A stretch of DNA of 64,000 nt from positions 62,001 through 126,000 of the forward strand of contig CAXYYJ010000001.1 of assembly GCA_964293475.1 (NCBI GenBank). The letters run 5' to 3'. Shown here piece after piece: positions 32,891 to 41,701 of the stretch (the first letter of the stretch is position 1; every line of letters begins with the position of its first letter). The DNA comes from UBA12170 sp964293475. GTDB lineage: Bacteria; Bacteroidota; Bacteroidia; Bacteroidales; UBA12170. A program made the translations under genes and the position numbers. The notes below the pieces were generated by a model that was not told where the DNA came from, made no database searches, and saw only the letters and a list, made by a program, of their open reading frames with translations.

Positions 32891-35493
32891 TTTCGCTATT
32901 TGCACTCATTTTTTTAATTCCGACCACTGATTCGCCTCATGAGAAGGATTTGAAAAATAGCTGTAATGAATGTCATACTTCTGATAGTTGGAAGATTGAT
33001 ATGAAGAGTATCACCTTCAACCACAATAGTACTAAGTTTCTATTAGAAGGTGCGCATCAGGATGTTAACTGTAAGAATTGTCATGAGTCGTTAATATTTT
33101 CTGAAGCTGAGCCAGTTTGCATGTCATGCCATACCGATATTCATGAGCAATCGGTTGGTTCAGAATGTAACCGTTGTCATGGAACAAATTCATGGATTGT
33201 GACGAATATCACCGAAATACACCAGATGAGCCGTTTCCCGTTATTGGGCGCACATAGCACCGCAGATTGCTTCGCCTGTCACGAAACATCTTCAAATCTG
33301 GTATTTGAACCCCTTGATGTTGCCTGCTACTCTTGTCATCAGAATGAATTTTTAGCCACAACAAAGCCCAATCACATCTCAAGCGGATACTCCACAGATT
33401 GTTCAGAATGTCACCAAATCAATGCCTTTTCCTGGACCGGAGTAAATTTTACTCATGCCTTTTTCCCCTTGAACGAGGGACACGATATTAGAGAATGCAG
33501 CAGATGTCACACAGATTTGACCAACTATTCCAATATTTCTTCCGATTGTATCGACTGCCATCAGGAAGACTATAACAATGCAACTTCTCCAAACCATGTC
33601 GCTTCGAATTTCCCAACCGATTGTAAAATTTGCCATACACTTGCTCCTGGTTGGAAACCCGCTGACTTTTCTAATCATGATGCGCTTTTCCCAATTTATT
33701 CGGGCGAACATAAAGGGGAATGGGACAACTGCACCGATTGCCACAATGTACCCGGCAACTACGCTATATTTACCTGCATTAGTTGCCATGAACACAATCA
33801 ATCGGAAATGAATAATGAGCATGATGATGTGGGGGGTTATTCCTACAACAGCAATGCCTGTTTTGAGTGCCATCCGACAGGTGATGGTGATAAAGTATTT
33901 GACCACAATACCTCAAATTTCCCGCTGACCGGGGCACATACCGCTACCCTTTGCGCTGATTGTCACACTTCTGGATATTCGGGTACTGCATCCGATTGCT
34001 CCGCCTGCCACACCGATGATTTTAATCAATCAGTAAATCCCAATCACGTTTCGGCCGATTTGTCAACCAACTGCACTGAGTGTCATACCACTGCACCCGA
34101 TTGGAAACCAGCCAATTTCCAGGTTCATGATAATTTATATTTCCCCATTTATTCGGGAGAACATAATGCAGAATGGAGCGAATGTGTTGAGTGTCATACA
34201 AATCTTGATAATTATACAATATTTACATGTACCGATTGTCATGACCATAATCAGGCTGACACAGACAGTGAGCACGAAGGCCTTGCAGGTTATGAGTATA
34301 ATAGCAATTATTGTTTAGATTGCCACCCAAGGGGCGATGGAGAAGGCGCCTTTGACCATAGCTTATCCAACTTTCCGTTAACAGGAGCTCATATCACTAC
34401 AGGCTGTGCCGAATGTCACACAAACGGTTATAGTGGAACCCCGACCTATTGCGCCGAATGCCATACCACGGATTACAACAATTCAACAAATCCAAATCAT
34501 CAACAGGCTGCAATATCTGATGATTGTATACAGTGCCATACCACTGCTGCTGGATGGACTCCAGCCGGATTTGACCATGCAAATTCAGGTTTCCCCATGA
34601 CCGGAGGACACGAAACAGCAACCTGTGCCAGTTGCCACACCAATGGATATACAGGCACTCCAAGTTATTGCGCCGAATGCCATATTACCGATTACAATAA
34701 CTCAACAAATCCAAACCATCAGCAAGCTTCAATATCTGATGATTGTGTACAATGCCATACCACAGCTGCCGGATGGACTCCAGCCGGATTTGACCATGCA
34801 AGTTCAGGTTTCCCCATGACCGGAGGACACGAAACAGCAACCTGCGCCAGTTGCCACACCAATGGATATAGTCAGACTTCGGCAAATTGTTTCGATTGTC
34901 ATGAAGTTGACTTTAATCAGACTATTAATCCAAACCACTTGTCATTATCCATCGACAACTCATGTGCTGAGTGTCATACAACGCAACCCGGATGGCAGCC
35001 AGCAACATTTAATACCCACAATAATTATTATGTTCTTGCCGGCGCCCACCAGAATATTGCCAATGATTGCGCAACCTGTCATAACGGGGATTACAACAAT
35101 ACGCCGAATACATGCTACGCATGTCACACCGCCGATTATAACCAAACCAACAATCCTCCTCATGCATCCGCACAGTTTTCTACTGATTGCGTTATTTGCC
35201 ATACTCAAAATGCCTGGGCTCCATCAACTTTTAATCATGATGCTCAGTATTTTCCAATTTATAGCGGAAAACACAATAATGAATGGAATACTTGCTCAGA
35301 ATGCCATACAAATCCTAATGATTACGCCCTCTTCAGTTGTATTGACTGCCATGAACACAATCAAACATCCATGAATAACGAGCATAATGATGTAAACGGC
35401 TACAGCTGGAATAGCATCGCATGTTTGGATTGTCATCCGGATGGTTCAGATAAAAAGTTTATTCACAATCAAAATCAAATAAATATAAGATAA
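32872..35493 (+). CDS. Secreted giant multihaem cytochrome c with 34 CxxCH motifs
   Basis: This 873-residue protein has its own signal peptide (MRGLPLISLFALIFLIPTTDS) and 34 CxxCH motifs spaced about every 26 residues. Three types of repeat are seen: an N-terminal part like the previous cytochrome, a module FPIYSGEHxxEWxxCxxCH...CHEHNQ...NEH (three copies, near residues 270, 425 and 800), and a 73-residue three-haem module duplicated in tandem at 34450-34887. No lipobox, membrane anchor or T9SS sorting domain is visible. Its start overlaps the 20-haem gene and its stop overlaps the barrel gene by one base (TAATG). It may span the periplasm or sit in or outside the barrel; the exact place is unknown. 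Confidence 0.93.
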   Translation: MRGLPLISLFALIFLIPTTDSPHEKDLKNSCNECHTSDSWKIDMKSITFNHNSTKFLLEGAHQDVNCKNCHESLIFSEAEPVCMSCHTDIHEQSVGSECNRCHGTNSWIVTNITEIHQMSRFPLLGAHSTADCFACHETSSNLVFEPLDVACYSCHQNEFLATTKPNHISSGYSTDCSECHQINAFSWTGVNFTHAFFPLNEGHDIRECSRCHTDLTNYSNISSDCIDCHQEDYNNATSPNHVASNFPTDCKICHTLAPGWKPADFSNHDALFPIYSGEHKGEWDNCTDCHNVPGNYAIFTCISCHEHNQSEMNNEHDDVGGYSYNSNACFECHPTGDGDKVFDHNTSNFPLTGAHTATLCADCHTSGYSGTASDCSACHTDDFNQSVNPNHVSADLSTNCTECHTTAPDWKPANFQVHDNLYFPIYSGEHNAEWSECVECHTNLDNYTIFTCTDCHDHNQADTDSEHEGLAGYEYNSNYCLDCHPRGDGEGAFDHSLSNFPLTGAHITTGCAECHTNGYSGTPTYCAECHTTDYNNSTNPNHQQAAISDDCIQCHTTAAGWTPAGFDHANSGFPMTGGHETATCASCHTNGYTGTPSYCAECHITDYNNSTNPNHQQASISDDCVQCHTTAAGWTPAGFDHASSGFPMTGGHETATCASCHTNGYSQTSANCFDCHEVDFNQTINPNHLSLSIDNSCAECHTTQPGWQPATFNTHNNYYVLAGAHQNIANDCATCHNGDYNNTPNTCYACHTADYNQTNNPPHASAQFSTDCVICHTQNAWAPSTFNHDAQYFPIYSGKHNNEWNTCSECHTNPNDYALFSCIDCHEHNQTSMNNEHNDVNGYSWNSIACLDCHPDGSDKKFIHNQNQINIR
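34450..34887 (+). repeat. Tandem 219-bp duplication inside the 34-haem cytochrome gene
   Basis: Two adjacent units (34450-34668 and 34669-34887) encode 73 residues each with three CxxCH motifs (CAECH, C[IV]QCH, CASCH) and are nearly identical at the DNA level until the last part of the second. This points to recent expansion by unequal recombination or slippage. Confidence 0.85.
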
Positions 35494-37112
35494 TGAAGAA
35501 CTTAGCACTTCTGTTTTGTATTTTTTCCTTTGTACTGAATCTGCATGGGCAATCTACAGAGAAAACTGTGGAAGGGAATATATCGTACATCACTTCGCAA
35601 AATGTGTACGTAAAATTTTCTTCCACAAAAGATATAGATGTTGGCGATACCTTGTTTATAGAAAATGAAGGACGGAAGATTCCTGCACTTAAAGTCGAGA
35701 ACATCTCATCCATATCTTGTGTTTGTGTTCCTTTGTCGAATCTTATCTTAGCAAAAGGCGACAAAGTGATGGCGATAACCAGGGAAGTCATTAAAAAGAC
35801 TAATCTTCAAACTGAGCCAATTCTGGTTCAGGAGCCAGAGAAACTAAATATAAAGGGCAATATTGACCAGAAAGACACCGCGGATATTAAAATGGCAAAG
35901 CCTGAACAAGATATAAGTGGACGGTTTTCGGTTTCTTCTTATTCCAACTTTTCAAATTCCCCCGCCAACAGCAGTCAAAGGTTTCGATATACTTTAGCTG
36001 CGAATGTGGATCATATTTCAGATTCAAAATTTTCTCTTGAATCCTATATATCCTTTGCCCATAGCAATACCAACTGGGATGCTGTTAAAAGCAATATATT
36101 TAACGGGCTTAAAATCTACAATTTTGCCCTAAAATATGAACCAAACGAAACTATTTCTCTTGCTTTTGGTCGAAAAATAAACAACAATATCTCGAATATT
36201 GGCGCTATTGATGGTCTTCAGTTTGAAAAAAGATTCAAATCTTTCTTTCTTGGGGGTTTTGCAGGATCGAGGCCCGACTATAGAGATTATAGCTTTAATT
36301 TTAATTTACTTCAATTTGGAGCCTATGGTGGAAACGTTTTTACTTCCAAAAATAAAGGCGAAATGCGCACCACCATTGCCATTGTTGAACAAAGAAATAA
36401 TAACAAAACGGACCGAAGGTTTGCCTACCTGCAACATACAAACTCATTGGCGAAGAACCTGTTTTTTATGGGGACTGCAGAATTGGACCTATACAAATCA
36501 GTAAATGGTCAGAATCAGTCTGCCTTTAATTTTACAAATTTGTATTTTATGCTGCGCTACCGAGCATTTAGATGGGCTTCATTCAGCGTTACTTACAGCG
36601 CCAGGAAAAATATTATTTATTACGAAACCTATAAGGATTATCTTGAAAGGCTTATCGATGATGCCACTATGCAGGGATATAGCGTACAAGTCAATTTCCG
36701 GCCCTTCAAATTTCTATCCATTGGTGCAAAAGCTGGATATCGCCATCGCGATGGTGATGCAAGACCCACTAAAAACTTAAATGCCTACATGACCTTTACT
36801 CAAATTCCTGCAGTAAAAGTTACCACCACCTTATCCGCTACACTTCTGGAAACCAACTATATGAATGGAAAAATATATAGTGTGGGATTATCCAGAGACA
36901 TCATTCCGGGTAAAATATATTGCAGTGTAGATTATAGGTTGGTAAACTATAAATACACATTTTATGACGAATCGCTGGTTCAACATGTTGGGGATATAAA
37001 TTTAAGTTGGCGAATGATGAAAAAAGTTTCTCTTTCGTTTACCTACGAAGGAACTTTTGAGAAAAGTCTGCAATACAACAGGATATACCTGAATCTAAGC
37101 AGTAGATTCTAG
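35493..37112 (+). CDS. Outer-membrane beta-barrel, likely cytochrome conduit porin
   Basis: This 539-residue protein has a signal peptide (MKNLALLFCIFSFVLNLHGQ). Residues about 24-100 form a small beta domain (NVYVKFSSTKDIDVGDTLFIENEGRK...SSISCVCVPL). From about residue 145 to the end the sequence alternates polar and hydrophobic residues in many strands with aromatic girdles, ending in YLNLSSRF with a terminal phenylalanine as in outer-membrane barrels. Its ATG overlaps the stop of the 34-haem gene, so synthesis is coupled 1:1. By analogy to MtrB or porin-cytochrome complexes, it may hold a cytochrome through the outer membrane. No sequence motif of MtrB is apparent; the role is inferred from context. 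Confidence 0.75.
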   Translation: MKNLALLFCIFSFVLNLHGQSTEKTVEGNISYITSQNVYVKFSSTKDIDVGDTLFIENEGRKIPALKVENISSISCVCVPLSNLILAKGDKVMAITREVIKKTNLQTEPILVQEPEKLNIKGNIDQKDTADIKMAKPEQDISGRFSVSSYSNFSNSPANSSQRFRYTLAANVDHISDSKFSLESYISFAHSNTNWDAVKSNIFNGLKIYNFALKYEPNETISLAFGRKINNNISNIGAIDGLQFEKRFKSFFLGGFAGSRPDYRDYSFNFNLLQFGAYGGNVFTSKNKGEMRTTIAIVEQRNNNKTDRRFAYLQHTNSLAKNLFFMGTAELDLYKSVNGQNQSAFNFTNLYFMLRYRAFRWASFSVTYSARKNIIYYETYKDYLERLIDDATMQGYSVQVNFRPFKFLSIGAKAGYRHRDGDARPTKNLNAYMTFTQIPAVKVTTTLSATLLETNYMNGKIYSVGLSRDIIPGKIYCSVDYRLVNYKYTFYDESLVQHVGDINLSWRMMKKVSLSFTYEGTFEKSLQYNRIYLNLSSRF

Positions 37113-37204
37113 CAATATATTATTCAACATTATTCTCTTTTAAAACTGTTAATCCCTGGTAAGTTAGATTGAAACAAAAAAAAGTCATTTTGACGCTAAA
37201 AATG

Positions 37205-37235
37205 TTGAATTTGTGAACTTTATTATTTTAATTTG
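37205..37235 (+). promoter_or_regulatory. Possible promoter of the C25 peptidase gene
   Basis: TTG (37205-37207) and TTAATTTG (37228-37235; one mismatch to TAnnTTTG) with a 20-base spacer. The peptidase ATG is 80 bases downstream. No terminator is evident after the preceding barrel gene. Confidence 0.35.
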
Positions 37236-37314
37236 CATTGGAATTGTTACATCAAACAACTTTTATTTTAGGCAAATGTCTATTCATTAATTAATCTTAA
37301 AATACCGTTTTCTT

Positions 37315-40300
37315 ATGAAAAAATTTACTTGGATTGGATTGATTGCTATTGTAGTTCTTTTAGCAAACCAGGCTACAGCAAGCAATCCGGTTATTTCTGT
37401 ATCTACAGAGCCCACCAGCTCTCAGGTTCTTCAAAGTAATCAAGATGGGATGACCTTAAAATTTCATTTTGGCGACATCGAGTCCTTCAATGTAAAAACT
37501 CCTCAGGGAATTTTTACTCAACTGCGCATGAACGATGCCTACAGCACCAACAGAGTTGGAGAACCCATGTTGCCTGCTCAACGTAAGCTTATTGCCATTC
37601 CTTTTGGAGCCGAAGTCAACGTGAATGTAAAATCGTTTTCGGTGAATCAGGTTGACCTTTCTGACAAAGGAATTGGTCATCAGCTGATGCCATTGCAATA
37701 CGATATGCCAAAAAACATGGATATTGCAGAAGTGCCTTTTCAATACAATGCCAGCGCTTATGCTTCCAAAAGCTTCAACGAGAGCGAAATAGCCAAAGTT
37801 GAGATTCTTGGTGTGATGAGAGGTGTTAGAATTGCCCGCGTTACTGTGGAGCCCGTTCGCTACAACCCATCGACCAATCAGCTGGAAATCTATAACGACA
37901 TCGAAGTAAATTTGAGTTACGAAAACGCCGACTGGGCTTTAACTCATCAAACTTTTAAAGGAACCTATTCTCCTTATTACGATGTTGCTTATAAACCCAT
38001 GTTAAATGTGGACGATGTTTATGACGACCACCCCGATTTGCTCACTTTCCCTGTTAGCATGCTTATCGTGGCTGACCCCATGTTCGAAGAAACTCTTCAA
38101 CCTTTTATCGAATGGAAAACCAAAAGCGGTTTTTATTTAACTGTGGTTTATACCGACGAAATTGGTTCTTCAACCGCCGAAATCCAAACCTGGGTTCATG
38201 ACCAATACAACGAAGGCTTAGCCAATGGCAATGCCCCCGATTTTCTTCTTTTAGTTGGTGATGTTCAGCAAGTTCCTGCAAGTGCTACCGGAAGTTCTTC
38301 CGGTAAAAAAACCGACCTTTATTATGGCTCTGTTGATGGCGACTATTTCCCCGATATGTATTATGGAAGGATGTCGGCTCAAACCACCGCTCAACTTGCA
38401 AATATGTTGAACAAGATTCTTCCTTACGAAAAATATGAAATGGCTGATCCTACATACTTAGATGATGTTACCCTGATTGCAGGTGCCGACGGAACCTGGA
38501 ATCCAAATGTAGCTCAACCAACCATTCTATATGGAACAGAAAACTATTTCAATGCTGCTCATGGCTATGATGATATCTGGGTTTATTTAAATTCCTATAC
38601 TGGCTGCTATGCCAACGAAAGAATCAGTGTAAGTTTAATTAACTACACTGCCCATTGTAGTGAAACATCCTGGGGTGACCCAAATCTTTCTATTGGACAA
38701 GTGAATGCTTTTCAAAATGAAGGTAAATATCCTTTAGCAGTTGGTAACTGCTGTTTAGCAGCTGATTTTGGCTATAACGAATGTATTGGTGAAGCCTGGA
38801 TTAGAGCTGAAAATAAAGGAGCTGTAGGATATATTGGATCTTCTCCATCATCCTATTGGTTCGAAGATTTTTATTGGTCTGTGGGTGCTTTCCCAATTCA
38901 AGGTAACAACAATGGTTATGTTCCTACTTACGAAGAAACTACCATGGGTGCATATGATGGTATGTTTGCCGACTCTTATTATTGTCAGGACGCTTTGATT
39001 TTTGTTGGAAACCTTGCAGTTACCGAAGTAGATATTCAAGGCTATCAGCAACACTCCTCTCCTCTTTATTACTGGCAAGCTTATAATACTTTTGGCGATC
39101 CTTCTTTGATGCCATATCATACACAAGGCGATGTGAATACTGTTACTCATATGGATATTGTTCCAATTGGCGTAACCGAATACGAAGTAACAGCCGAACC
39201 CGGTAGTTATGTAGCAATCTCCAAAGGTGGTGTTCTTCATGGAACTGGCCTTGTGGGCGAAACAGGAACTGTTATGGTTCAGATGGATCCTATTTTGGAA
39301 GGTGGCGATGTGGATATCGTGGTTACCAAATCGCAATACATCCCCTATATGCAGGTTGTTCCTGCTGCCGCTTTGGAAGGTCCTTACCTCACCATCAGCG
39401 AGTTTAGTTTCGGCGGTGGTGCAGAAGCTGTGGTTTATGGAACTACCGCTACCATGGATGTTCAAATCAGCAATTTAGGTACCGATGCTTCCAATGGAGT
39501 AACCATTACTGTTACTGTTGATGATGAGTTCTGTACTCTTACAAGTGCCGCCAGTGTAACTGTTGGTACTGTTGAGCCCGACGAAACCATCGTTATTGAA
39601 GACGCTTTCACCTTCTCTATTGCAGATAATGCTCCTGATATGCACAATGTTAATGTTCAAATTTCCATTGAAGGTACATCCAAAGAAGTTTGGGATCAGG
39701 ATTTACATTTCAGCATTTATGCTCCGGTTCCTGAATTTGGTGCCTACAGCATCGACGACAGCAATGGCGGAAACAACAATGGCAGATTAGACCCGGGAGA
39801 AACCGCCGACATCACCATTGCCACCTGGAATAACGGACATGCTGCAACAACCGCAGGAAGTCTGATTATTGCTACTTCGAGCCCATACTTAACAGTAAAT
39901 AACACCAATATCGCTGTTTCTGCTATTGAATCAGAAACCTTCCAGGAAGCTACTTTCAGCGTAACTGCCGATGCTGCTACCCCAATCGGAACTGTGGTTG
40001 ATATGAATCTGGATTTTATTGCCGGAAACTATACCACCACCAAAATGATTGCGGAAGTTGTTGGTTTAATTCTTGAAGATTTTGAAACCGGCGATTTCAC
40101 CATGTTCGACTGGACTTTCGACAGCAACCCATGGGAAATTGTTGGTGCAGACCAGGCTTACGAAGGCGACTTTGCTGCCCGCTCAAAAGCTATCAGCGAC
40201 AATCAGGCTTCTTCTATGACAATGTCATACAGCGTTGCCAATGAAGGTGAATTGACCTTCTTCTATAAAGTTTCTTCTGAAAGCTCCTATGATTACCTTA

Positions 40301-41001
40301 AATTCTATGTGAACAATACCGAAGTTGGTAGCTGGTCGGGCGAAGTTGCCTGGACAGAGTTTACACAAAATGTAACTCCCGGTGATTATACTTTCAAATG
40401 GGCATATAGCAAAGATGGTTCTGTTGACAGTGGTTCTGACTGTGCTTGGGTTGACTATATTGTTCTACCTGCCAGCGGCGACAATACTTTAATTGCTGCT
40501 TTCAACGTTGACAATAACAATCCTTGTGATGGCGAAACTGTAAACTTTACATCTTCTTCACTTGGTGATATCTCTGGTTGGTCATGGACTTTTGAAGGCG
40601 GAACTCCCGAAACTTCAAACGAAGAAAATCCTTCTGTAACCTATGCAACTCCCGGTACCTATTCAGTTACTTTGGAAATTACCGACGGTGTTGGTAGTGC
40701 TACAATAACCAAGGAAGACTATATCGTTACACATAATTGCACCGCTGTTGAAGAAATCGCTGCTTCTGTAAGTTTGTATCCTAACCCAACCGATGGTATT
40801 TTCAACATCGATATTAAAGGAATGGATCATGCCAATATCACCATTATGAATTCTGTGGGTAGTGTGGTTTATTCAGAGAAAAATATCACTCTGGATAACA
40901 GCATGAAACGCGTGGATTTAAGTGGCGAAGCCGAAGGCATCTATATGATGATTATTGAAAATAACGAGCATAAAATGATTCAAAAAATCGTTATCCAATA
41001 G
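37315..41001 (+). CDS. Gingipain-family (C25) cysteine peptidase with PKD and T9SS sorting domains
   Basis: This 1228-residue protein has a signal peptide (about 1-22), a propeptide region (about 30-210) like gingipain N-domains, and a C25 catalytic domain (about 235-610). The catalytic pair is visible: H447 in YTAHCSETSWG and C480 in GNCCLAADFGY, matching the gingipain GHGSET and CxxGDF patterns except that the residues around His are A and C instead of G. Beta domains (about 660-1050) and a PKD domain (about 1060-1145) follow, and the last 80 residues are a type A T9SS domain (SLYPNPTDGIFNIDI...KMIQKIVIQ). It is exported to the surface or medium. It follows the cytochrome operon after 202 bases but seems separate. 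Confidence 0.9.
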   Translation: MKKFTWIGLIAIVVLLANQATASNPVISVSTEPTSSQVLQSNQDGMTLKFHFGDIESFNVKTPQGIFTQLRMNDAYSTNRVGEPMLPAQRKLIAIPFGAEVNVNVKSFSVNQVDLSDKGIGHQLMPLQYDMPKNMDIAEVPFQYNASAYASKSFNESEIAKVEILGVMRGVRIARVTVEPVRYNPSTNQLEIYNDIEVNLSYENADWALTHQTFKGTYSPYYDVAYKPMLNVDDVYDDHPDLLTFPVSMLIVADPMFEETLQPFIEWKTKSGFYLTVVYTDEIGSSTAEIQTWVHDQYNEGLANGNAPDFLLLVGDVQQVPASATGSSSGKKTDLYYGSVDGDYFPDMYYGRMSAQTTAQLANMLNKILPYEKYEMADPTYLDDVTLIAGADGTWNPNVAQPTILYGTENYFNAAHGYDDIWVYLNSYTGCYANERISVSLINYTAHCSETSWGDPNLSIGQVNAFQNEGKYPLAVGNCCLAADFGYNECIGEAWIRAENKGAVGYIGSSPSSYWFEDFYWSVGAFPIQGNNNGYVPTYEETTMGAYDGMFADSYYCQDALIFVGNLAVTEVDIQGYQQHSSPLYYWQAYNTFGDPSLMPYHTQGDVNTVTHMDIVPIGVTEYEVTAEPGSYVAISKGGVLHGTGLVGETGTVMVQMDPILEGGDVDIVVTKSQYIPYMQVVPAAALEGPYLTISEFSFGGGAEAVVYGTTATMDVQISNLGTDASNGVTITVTVDDEFCTLTSAASVTVGTVEPDETIVIEDAFTFSIADNAPDMHNVNVQISIEGTSKEVWDQDLHFSIYAPVPEFGAYSIDDSNGGNNNGRLDPGETADITIATWNNGHAATTAGSLIIATSSPYLTVNNTNIAVSAIESETFQEATFSVTADAATPIGTVVDMNLDFIAGNYTTTKMIAEVVGLILEDFETGDFTMFDWTFDSNPWEIVGADQAYEGDFAARSKAISDNQASSMTMSYSVANEGELTFFYKVSSESSYDYLKFYVNNTEVGSWSGEVAWTEFTQNVTPGDYTFKWAYSKDGSVDSGSDCAWVDYIVLPASGDNTLIAAFNVDNNNPCDGETVNFTSSSLGDISGWSWTFEGGTPETSNEENPSVTYATPGTYSVTLEITDGVGSATITKEDYIVTHNCTAVEEIAASVSLYPNPTDGIFNIDIKGMDHANITIMNSVGSVVYSEKNITLDNSMKRVDLSGEAEGIYMMIIENNEHKMIQKIVIQ

Positions 41002-41021
41002 TTCTCAATGCTAAAAACACT

Positions 41022-41053
41022 AAAGGTCTGGCAATTCTGTCAGACCTTTTTTT
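41022..41053 (+). terminator. Terminator of the C25 peptidase gene
   Basis: AAAGGTCTG (41022-41030) pairs perfectly with CAGACCTTT (41041-41049), loop of 10 bases, then a run of T. Confidence 0.9.
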
Positions 41054-41127
41054 ATTCCCCCCGAAAACCTTTTATAGATGATGATGTTGAAAACTGCGGA
41101 TGGAATTATACCGATTAAACATTCAAT

Positions 41128-41161
41128 ATTGTCCAATATCGACTTCGTCTCATTGGACAAT
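41128..41161. repeat. 10-bp inverted repeat ATTGTCCAAT/ATTGGACAAT
   Basis: Perfect arms at 41128-41137 and 41152-41161 with a 14-base spacer, in the gap between two convergent genes. No T-run follows, so it is not a normal terminator. Confidence 0.6.
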
Positions 41162-41192
41162 TATCATGTATTATCGGCATTAACCATTGTAA

Positions 41193-41224
41193 ATTTATAA
41201 AATAGTTTAAACTATTTTATAAAT
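41193..41224. repeat. Perfect 32-bp palindrome
   Basis: ATTTATAAAATAGTTT is followed directly by its reverse complement with no loop. It lies 10 bases past the stop of the minus-strand DUF486 gene. It may act as a bidirectional transcription end or as a protein-binding site; its AT-richness weakens a hairpin role. Confidence 0.6.
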
Positions 41225-41234
41225 ACAATTGGTA

Positions 41235-41603
41235 TTACTTCTTAAAAATAAAATACACCGCCAGAATAAGAAAGACAAACCCAATGATATGATTGGTTTT
41301 GATGGTTTCGTTTTTAAAAGCCAGAATGGTGAAAACAGTAAAAACAGAAATACTGATAACTTCCTGAATCACTTTGAGTTCGACCAATGAAAAGGGGCCG
41401 CCATTCTCCCGAAAGCCATATTTATTGGCCGGCACCTGAAAAAAATATTCAAACAAAGCTATTCCCCAGCTAATCAGAATGATGGAGATGAGACCCAATT
41501 TATTAAACCACTTCCACTCGGCAAACTTCAGGTGCCCATACCAGGCCAGGGTCATAAAAGTATTGGAGAGAATGAGCATGACGATAGTAAAAACCGCTTT
41601 CAT
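41235..41603 (-). CDS. DUF486/DMT family membrane protein
   Basis: This 122-residue protein has four membrane helices (about 1-20, 33-55, 75-96 and 102-120). The motifs LSNTFMTLAWYGHLKF, SWGIALFEYFFQVPANKYG and FSLVELKVIQEVISI are the signature of DUF486, a small family related to DMT transporters. Substrate unknown. It follows the flavodoxin gene on the minus strand after 98 bases. Confidence 0.92.
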   Translation of the reverse strand: MKAVFTIVMLILSNTFMTLAWYGHLKFAEWKWFNKLGLISIILISWGIALFEYFFQVPANKYGFRENGGPFSLVELKVIQEVISISVFTVFTILAFKNETIKTNHIIGFVFLILAVYFIFKK

Positions 41604-41701
41604 GTTTTTTCGGCAAAATTAAAACTATTTTGTATGTATCGTTGTATCATGAATTGAATGGAGCAGCCAATCACTTTTAATAAGGAAACTAATACCAGGC
41701 A

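Noticed and set aside
32850..32960. Frameshift splitting one giant cytochrome gene into two
   Set aside because: The second frame begins with a proper signal peptide not expected inside a continuous chain, and both frames have intact motif spacing up to the overlap. I treat them as two genes, though a fused ancestor is possible.
33403..33906. 167-residue minus-strand ORF opposite the 34-haem cytochrome
   Set aside because: It mirrors the CxxCH-rich coding strand, with hydrophobic low-complexity content and no independent features.
34397..34885. CRISPR-like or transposon-like direct repeat
   Set aside because: The repetition is in frame within the cytochrome gene and keeps the CxxCH motifs, so it is a coding duplication.
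34862..35374. 170-residue plus-strand ORF inside the cytochrome gene
   Set aside because: Alternate-frame shadow of the haem repeats with His/Ile-rich composition; no start context or homology pattern.
31301..37112. Direct assignment as MtrA/MtrB/MtrC homologues
   Set aside because: Haem number, repeat type and barrel sequence do not show the decahaem MtrA/MtrC layout or MtrB motifs; only the overall logic is shared.
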